A stretch of 27,332 bases of DNA from contig JAEDJL010000027.1 in assembly GCA_016296345.1 (NCBI GenBank), positions 1-27,332 of the forward strand, in the 5' to 3' direction. Shown piece after piece: positions 22,556 to 27,332 of the stretch (within the stretch, counting starts at the first letter, position 1; each line of letters begins with the position of its first letter). Position numbers and translations under genes: made by a program. The DNA comes from Bacteroidales bacterium (GTDB lineage: Bacteria; Bacteroidota; Bacteroidia; Bacteroidales; P3). The notes below the pieces were generated by a model. It searched no databases, was not told the origin of the DNA, and saw nothing but the letters and a program-made list of their open reading frames with translations.

Positions 22556-23137
22556 TTATTTCCAGCTGAATGTGCCAATCAGGTGTTCCAAGTCGGTTTG
22601 TATTCGCTTGATGTAGGCAGACAGGGAGTCGTTATTGGGAGCTGTTTTGCAGTGAAGGGCAAGCCGCAAAAAATGTCGGCTGCTGTCGGTGATATAAAAC
22701 TGAAATGGTGAAACGACTACGCTTCACTTGATTTCAAAAGAAGTTCCGAATACTAGTTTTTCGGGGTTTTCGTATTGTCGTTCGATAATTCCCGACGAGA
22801 ATTTCTTGTGTTTGTCCAAAAAAGTGTAGCAATCGTTCACCATATATGCCAAAGCAGTGTCGTTTTTTATCGGAATATAGCTCACATTTGCCTCAAAGCC
22901 GTAGCAATCGAAGCTGATGTTGAACCATTTGCTTGCTTTGTCGTCGCTTTTTATGGGGATTATCTTACCATAGTCGGGATATTCAAACTCAAAAGGCATG
23001 GTTTGGTCTTGAAAAATGACGTATCGAGGTTCGGGTGTGCCAAGTCGCAGATAGGTTTTGGGCTTTGGTACGGGCGGTTGCTCGACACAGGAAGCCAAAG
23101 TGATGACAATGAGCGACAAAATCAATATTTTCTTCAT
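22556..23137 (-). pseudogene. gldD: gldD lipoprotein gene with one in-frame stop
   Basis: Reading the minus strand from ATG 23137 gives a lipoprotein (MKKILILSLIVITLASC) with GldD landmarks: PKPKTYLRL, FEFEYPDYGKI, SKWFNISFD, YENPEKLVFGTSFEIK. A TGA at 22726-22724 then stops the frame, but the same frame continues with SVVVSPFQFYITDSSRHFLR and a GldD C-terminus (APNNDSLSAYIKRIQTDLEH... to FSWK) ending in TAA at 22558-22556. The full span is 194 codons, the normal GldD length, and no bases are gained or lost. In GldD a glycine follows EIK/DIK, so GGA to TGA is one substitution. GldD belongs to the gliding/T9SS-associated lipoproteins. It may be a recent pseudogene, a sequencing error, or a read-through gene. 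The C-terminal part has no start codon of its own. Confidence 0.87.
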
Positions 23138-23186
23138 TATATCCTTGTTTAAATATGTTATTTTCCGACTTTGATTGTTTGCAGAG

Positions 23187-23217
23187 CAAAGGTACAAAAA
23201 TAATTTTTGATGACAAA
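23187..23217 (-). promoter_or_regulatory. Promoter of gldD
   Basis: On the minus strand TACCTTTG (23194-23187) with TTTG (23217-23214) 19 nt upstream, a perfect Bacteroidota promoter. Start near 23180, leader about 43 nt. The promoter is intact although the gene carries a stop codon. Confidence 0.72.
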
Positions 23218-23376
23218 TTTGCTCAATCGCTTTTTTTGTAGTAATTTAGCAAACTGAAAAACGAGCATATCGCAAAACAAAGAAAGTATGTGAAGTGTCA
23301 ATAAATTGAATACGCAAATTGTTTGAATTTATGCCGTTTTGCGGAATTTAAGTTGTGAAACAAAAGAGTTAAGATT

Positions 23377-25674
23377 ATGAGAAAGAGGCTTTTTGTATTA
23401 GGATTGTTCCTTGTTGCGAGCTTTGCGGGATTTGCACAGGTGAGTGTTCAGGGTGTTCCGGGAATGAGAGTTGATACCTTGCTCAACAGATATTTTGCAG
23501 GGGGAGGTGTGCAGATTAGCAATGCGAAATTTAATGGTCAGGAGGTGATTAACAGCAATGCCGTGGGTGTTTTTACCAATGAAACGACAGCAAGTCCGAA
23601 TATGCCGGTGGCAGCAGGAATTGTAATGGTAACGGGTAACTGCACTGATGCAGGAAGCGGAAACTATTCGAGTACCGAGAGCAGCACGGCTTCGCCTGCC
23701 TCAAACGGAGACGGTATTTCCATTGCATTGACCAATACTTTGAGAGGACAAGGCAACACTCAGTCGATGAATGACGTGGCTGTGCTTACCTTTGACTTTA
23801 TTCCTTCGGGTGAAGAGGTCTCTTTCAAGTATAGTTTTGCCTCCGAGGAATATCCTAACTATGTTTGTTCTTCTTTTAATGATGTGTTCGGTTTCTATAT
23901 TTCAGGTCCGTACGACCAAAACGGAGCTTTGGACGCCTCGGAAGGAGTTCCTTATATGTATAGGAACATTGCGATAATTCCGGGAACGACTTCACCGGTA
24001 ACAATCAACACTGTCAATAACGGAGTTTCGGCAGGTGGTGCATCAAACTGCGACCTTACCAACACTCAATACTTCAGAATGAATGCCAACAACAACTGTA
24101 AGATGAACGGATACACAACCGAGTTGGAAACAGAGAGAGTTTATGTCGTGCCTTGCAAGAAATACAAGTTGGAATTGGCAATTTGCGATGTGGGAGATGG
24201 TGCTTTCAATTCCGCAGTCTATTTGGCAGCAAACTCTTTCAGGATTGACGAATTTTCTCTGTCGCATCCGGAAGCTGCACCCGGGGTTGAAAATCCAAAT
24301 CGCTTCACAAAGGGTTGCTCTCACTATGATTTGTCTATGTATATCAACCGTCCTGCCTTGGCAGACGAAACTCACAACTTGGTATTCCAAGGAGGTGATG
24401 CGGTAGAAGGAGTGGATTATGAATTGACAGACCTCAATGGCAATCCGGCAGGAACAACACTGACATTTAACGAGGGAGAAACTTCTGCAACTTTGAGAAT
24501 AAACTTCATTGCTCACGATACTGATGTTCCGGGAGCTATAAAACATTTGGTCATCATGACCGAAGAAGTTACCGAATGTTCCAACAGAGATACTCTCCGC
24601 CTCGAAATAGAAACTCCTCCTGCGTTTTCTTATACCTTGATGAGAGAACAGCCGGACGGTTGGCACGAAATAACGGACGATATAGTATATTGTGATGATG
24701 TGTTGCCGGTCAATGAAGAGTTGAAGATTGAAGCAACGGGAGGAATTGGCGATTTGACTTACACATGGTCGGCAGGCAATGAACCTACAGAGCAACAAAA
24801 TACAATACCTGTTGCAAATCCTATGACGGTAAGCGTAACCATTGCGGACGGTTGCGGACGTGAACTGACGGATAACATTGTGTTCAGAATAAATGCGGCA
24901 ACGGTCGATGCGTCTGTCGATAAGGAGAATATATGTGTGGGAGAAGTTGTGTCATTATCTACTATCAATGCGGTGGAATATCGTTGGACTTCTGTGCCTT
25001 ACGATGAAATGTTGGCAGCAAACGCAAACGTTCAAGCTCCTCAGGCTTCTCCTACGACAACAACAGATTACACGGTGGAAATTACCGATGTGAACGCTTG
25101 CAAGGCAAGTGCCACGGTGAGGGTAAACGTAATTCCGAACGTGAGAGCAAGCATGAGGCTTACACCTACCCGTACAACGCTTGTCGATCCTAATGTGGAA
25201 TTCCAAGACCTTACTGTCAATGCTTATTCCCGCCAATGGGATTTCGGAGACGGACAAACCTCTACTTCGGCTCGAGGAGTTGTTTCGTATTCAAATCAAG
25301 ACACTGCAACATATCAGGTAAGGCTGATTGCCTTTAACCAAGCTAATTGTCCCGATACTACATACGGCGAGGTGAAAGTGATGCCGGAGTTTACTATATG
25401 GATACCTAACTCGTTTACTCCGGGTTCGGAAGATGCCAACTCCTTGTTCGGACCTACCTTTGCATACGAGACAGAATATGAATTGAGTGTGTTCTCTCGC
25501 AATGGTAACAGAATTTTCGTTTCGGAAGGCGATAAGAAAAAATGGGACGGAAGTATTGACGGAACAGATTATGCTCCCGAAGGAGTATATGTGTGGGTTT
25601 TGATGTACAGAGACGGAAACGGTTTGTTGCAACGCAAGACAGGCACGGTCAATCTGATGTTGAACAAGAGATAA
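23377..25674 (+). CDS. Secreted choice-of-anchor L / PKD protein with T9SS type-B sorting domain
   Basis: 765 residues. Signal peptide MRKRLFVLGLFLVASFAGFAQ. Residues about 25-290 match the choice-of-anchor L domain: FNGQEVINSNAVGVF, PNMPVAAGIVMVTG, FKYSFASEEYPNYVCSSFND, VFGFYISGP, and a VYVVPCKKYKLELAICDVGDG end. Ig-like beta domains follow, with a PKD motif YSRQWDFGDGQTSTSARG near residue 620. Residues about 669-765 are the gliding-motility-associated C-terminal (CHU_C, type-B) domain: IWIPNSFTPGSEDANSLFGP, LSVFSRNGNRIFVS, WDGSIDG, PEGVYVWVLMYRD, ending VNLMLNKR. It should cross the outer membrane through the type IX system and stay on or near the surface, perhaps as an adhesin. birA follows after 9 bp. 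Upstream I see no clear promoter, only a one-mismatch box near 23243. Confidence 0.93.
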   Translation: MRKRLFVLGLFLVASFAGFAQVSVQGVPGMRVDTLLNRYFAGGGVQISNAKFNGQEVINSNAVGVFTNETTASPNMPVAAGIVMVTGNCTDAGSGNYSSTESSTASPASNGDGISIALTNTLRGQGNTQSMNDVAVLTFDFIPSGEEVSFKYSFASEEYPNYVCSSFNDVFGFYISGPYDQNGALDASEGVPYMYRNIAIIPGTTSPVTINTVNNGVSAGGASNCDLTNTQYFRMNANNNCKMNGYTTELETERVYVVPCKKYKLELAICDVGDGAFNSAVYLAANSFRIDEFSLSHPEAAPGVENPNRFTKGCSHYDLSMYINRPALADETHNLVFQGGDAVEGVDYELTDLNGNPAGTTLTFNEGETSATLRINFIAHDTDVPGAIKHLVIMTEEVTECSNRDTLRLEIETPPAFSYTLMREQPDGWHEITDDIVYCDDVLPVNEELKIEATGGIGDLTYTWSAGNEPTEQQNTIPVANPMTVSVTIADGCGRELTDNIVFRINAATVDASVDKENICVGEVVSLSTINAVEYRWTSVPYDEMLAANANVQAPQASPTTTTDYTVEITDVNACKASATVRVNVIPNVRASMRLTPTRTTLVDPNVEFQDLTVNAYSRQWDFGDGQTSTSARGVVSYSNQDTATYQVRLIAFNQANCPDTTYGEVKVMPEFTIWIPNSFTPGSEDANSLFGPTFAYETEYELSVFSRNGNRIFVSEGDKKKWDGSIDGTDYAPEGVYVWVLMYRDGNGLLQRKTGTVNLMLNKR

Positions 25675-25683
25675 ATGTAGTCT

Positions 25684-26430
25684 TTGGTGGACTTTTTGGT
25701 AAATTGGGTTGAGCAGAGTGCCTCGACGCAGAGCGATTTGGTCGCTTTGTCAGAAAAAAATGTTTTGCAGCAGGGATATGTCCTTGCTGCAAAACGTCAA
25801 TATGCAGGTAAGGGACAGGGAAGCAACAAGTGGGAAGCTCAACCGGACAAAAACCTTACTTTTTCGTTGTATTTGCAGCCGCGATTTTTGCCGATTGTAA
25901 GGCAATTTGACCTTATGCAGGCTTTGTCGTTGGCAATAGCAGATTTTGTGCAAGAGTATGTAGGGCAAGATGTGTGGATAAAGTGGCCCAACGATATATA
26001 TATAGGTAAAGACAAGGTTTGCGGTTGCCTTATTCAAAATAAGATTGTCGGAAGCGTTCTCGAAGCTGTATTTTGCGGCATAGGGATAAACATAAATCAA
26101 ACAGAGTTTGCGTATGCTCCCAATCCGACCTCACTCAGTCTGCATACAGGCAGACAATATGACCTGAGAGATTGTCTCGACAGGCTTTTGCAACATATTG
26201 CAAGGCGATATGAGCAACTGTCGCTCGGAGATATTGATGCAATAAAGTCGGAGTATTTGGACAGATTGCTTTACAAGGACGTGAAAGCGGAGTATATATA
26301 TAATGGTAAGAGGATTGTTGCAACCATAAGGGGCGTCAATCCTTTGGGACATCTGATTTTGGAAACACAGCAGGGTGATTGTGTGGAAGCAGAGTTGAAA
26401 GAAGTGAGCTTTACTCACAAAGAAGTATGA
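25684..26430 (+). CDS. birA: Biotin-[acetyl-CoA-carboxylase] ligase
   Basis: 248 residues. It makes biotinyl-AMP and attaches biotin to the carboxyl-carrier protein. It lacks the N-terminal DNA-binding domain of E. coli BirA, so it is a ligase only. Visible motifs are AKRQYAGKGQGSNKWEA (the biotin-binding GRGRxGxxW loop, here GKGQGSNKW), KNLTFSLYL, the WIKWPNDIY motif with catalytic Lys, VCGCLIQ (KxxGxLxE-like) and GIGININQ. The loop differs from consensus at two Arg positions, GKGQ for GRGR, as is usual for this phylum as far as I recall. The start is not ATG: either TTG at 25684 or GTG at 25687, just after the stop of the upstream gene; the only nearby ATG (25675) is followed directly by a stop. 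Confidence 0.92.
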   Translation: MVDFLVNWVEQSASTQSDLVALSEKNVLQQGYVLAAKRQYAGKGQGSNKWEAQPDKNLTFSLYLQPRFLPIVRQFDLMQALSLAIADFVQEYVGQDVWIKWPNDIYIGKDKVCGCLIQNKIVGSVLEAVFCGIGININQTEFAYAPNPTSLSLHTGRQYDLRDCLDRLLQHIARRYEQLSLGDIDAIKSEYLDRLLYKDVKAEYIYNGKRIVATIRGVNPLGHLILETQQGDCVEAELKEVSFTHKEV

Positions 26431-26748
26431 CAGAATTGTGCGTTTTGCTGTTTTATTCGCTTCCAAATGCTGTTTTTGGAGAAGATTTTGGTTTGCAAAG
26501 CTGCTTTTGAGCTTGTGTTTTGAAAGATATGAGGATAGAAATTCGATTTTTTTTGAACTTAAAATGAGAACGTTACAAAATCAAATCAAAAAAAATGAAG
26601 AGAATATTTGGTAGATTTGGGATAATGCCATATCTTTGCAAACGCATTTCGGGAACGGCTTGTTGAGAGAGGCGAGGGGATTGAGAGACGTTCGGAGGAA
26701 GGATAGAGAATAGAGATATTTGAAAGTTTGGATACAAAATAGTCAAAT
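26431..26748. other. Gap before the tRNA cluster
   Basis: 318 bp without a gene-like frame. It holds the tRNA-tuf promoter near its right end. No clear terminator hairpin for birA is visible, only A/T-rich tracts. Confidence 0.6.
26607..26638 (+). promoter_or_regulatory. Promoter of the tRNA-tuf cluster
   Basis: TTTG (26607-26610) and TATCTTTG (26631-26638) separated by 20 nt, a full consensus match. Start near 26645, about 104 nt before the first tRNA. Confidence 0.7.
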
Positions 26749-26822
26749 GCCGATGTAGCTCAGTTGGCCAGAGCAGCTGATTTGTAATCAGCGGGTCGGG
26801 GGTTCGAATCCCTCTATCGGCT
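26749..26822 (+). tRNA. tRNA-Thr (UGU)
   Basis: Cloverleaf: acceptor gccgatg with tatcggc (last pair G-U), D arm gctc/gagc, anticodon arm gctga-TTTGTAA-tcagc giving anticodon TGT, T arm with ggttcgaatcc. 74 nt, CCA not encoded. First of four tRNAs before tuf. Confidence 0.95.
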
Positions 26823-26833
26823 CGCTATTTGAT

Positions 26834-26915
26834 GGGAGAGTCGCATAGCGGCAATTGCAACAGACTGTAAATCTGTCCTCTTCGGAGTTCGGTGGTTCGA
26901 GTCCACCCTCTCCCA
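26834..26915 (+). tRNA. tRNA-Tyr (GUA)
   Basis: Acceptor gggagag with ctctccc, discriminator A, anticodon arm caga-CTGTAAA-tctg giving GTA, a long variable arm (cctcttcggagttc) as expected for bacterial tRNA-Tyr, and ggttcgagtcc T arm. 82 nt, CCA not encoded. Confidence 0.95.
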
Positions 26916-26955
26916 CAAAAGTAAAAGTTCGTTCGTTTGCTTTTATTGAAATAAT

Positions 26956-27028
26956 GCGGAAGTAGCTCATTTGGTAGAGCGATAGCCTTCCAAGCTATAG
27001 GTGGCGGGTTCGAGCCCCGTCTTCCGCT
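26956..27028 (+). tRNA. tRNA-Gly (UCC)
   Basis: Acceptor gcggaag with cttccgc, anticodon arm atagc-CTTCCAA-gctat giving TCC, T arm gggttcgagcccc. 73 nt to the discriminator; CCA follows at 27029-27031, unlike the other three tRNAs here. Confidence 0.95.
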
Positions 27029-27096
27029 CCACGAAAAACTAAATAAGAGCGAGTCATGGTTTTTGATTCGTTCTTATTGTTGTAGGAACGTGTTAT

Positions 27097-27168
27097 GCCG
27101 TTGTAGCTCAGTGGTAGAGTACTTCCTTGGTAAGGAAGGGGTCACGAGTTCAAGTCTCGTCAATGGCT
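27097..27168 (+). tRNA. tRNA-Thr (GGU)
   Basis: Acceptor gccgttg with caatggc (one G-U pair), anticodon arm cttcc-TTGGTAA-ggaag giving GGT, T arm gagttcaagtctc. 72 nt, CCA not encoded. It ends 46 bp before the tuf start codon. Confidence 0.95.
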
Positions 27169-27214
27169 CTTAGTTTTTAATTCAGTAAATAATAATAGTA
27201 AATAAGTCAGTATT

Positions 27215-27332
27215 ATGGCAAAAGAAAAGTTTGAACGTTCAAAACCGCACGTTAACATCGGAACGATCGGTCACGTTGACCACGGTAAAACGACCTTGAC
27301 TGCAGCTATTACAACTGTATTGGCGTCAAAGG
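27215..27332 (+). CDS. tuf: Elongation factor Tu, N-terminal 39 residues (runs off the window)
   Basis: From ATG 27215: [20 protein letters not shown], then [19 protein letters not shown] up to the edge. GHVDHGKT is the P-loop of the translation GTPase. EF-Tu carries aminoacyl-tRNA to the ribosome. The order Thr-Tyr-Gly-Thr tRNAs then tuf equals the thrU-tyrU-glyT-thrT-tufB order of E. coli. I see no separate promoter in the 46-bp gap, so tuf is probably expressed with the tRNAs. Confidence 0.97.

Noticed and set aside
22724..22726. UGA recoded as glycine across the genome
   Set aside because: Other genes in the window, such as the DUF4301 gene and birA, end at TGA at the expected length, so TGA is a normal stop here; only this one case replaces glycine.

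Overview
The window looks like a chromosomal segment of a Bacteroidota bacterium, probably Bacteroidales. Supporting signs are: Bacteroidota-type promoters (TTTG, a 19-21 nt gap, then TAnnTTTG); a type IX secretion (T9SS) type-B cargo protein; a GldD lipoprotein gene; DUF4301 and DUF5606 proteins; a BspA-like leucine-rich-repeat surface protein; and a tRNA cluster leading into tuf. I cannot name the genus.

Left part (1-6590), accessory. A BspA-like LRR protein runs leftward off the window edge, behind a roughly 330-nt leader that can fold extensively. It is followed by an AlbA/Schlafen-type putative regulator with a 21-bp tandem repeat in its linker, then about 950 bp of non-coding, repeat-rich DNA with an orphan promoter. 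Next is a leftward, translationally coupled pair: an AAA ATPase and a DUF4276/RloB-like protein with TOPRIM-like acidic residues, a possible anti-phage module.

Middle (6594-13101). A complete leftward tripartite efflux operon, tetR - tolC-like - adaptor lipoprotein - RND pump, ends with a small PII-like protein.

Right part (13548-27332), mostly housekeeping. In order: glmS, a DUF4301 gene, an M23/LysM peptidase, a NifX-like protein, ruvC (leftward), a POT-family transporter, an S4-domain protein, a DUF5606 gene, a small outer-membrane protein and gldD (both leftward), the T9SS cargo gene, birA, tRNA-Thr(UGU), tRNA-Tyr, tRNA-Gly, tRNA-Thr(GGU), and the start of tuf.

The two most unusual signals are these. 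First, three intergenic arrays of a near-palindromic 13-mer, AAAACGSCGTTTT, are repeated with an exact 21-bp period (13282-13357, 19266-19341, 21808-21904). They lie between unrelated genes, two in divergent promoter regions and one in a convergent gap. Second, gldD is intact across its length except for one in-frame TGA where the family has glycine, so its C-terminal third has no start codon of its own and is easily missed.
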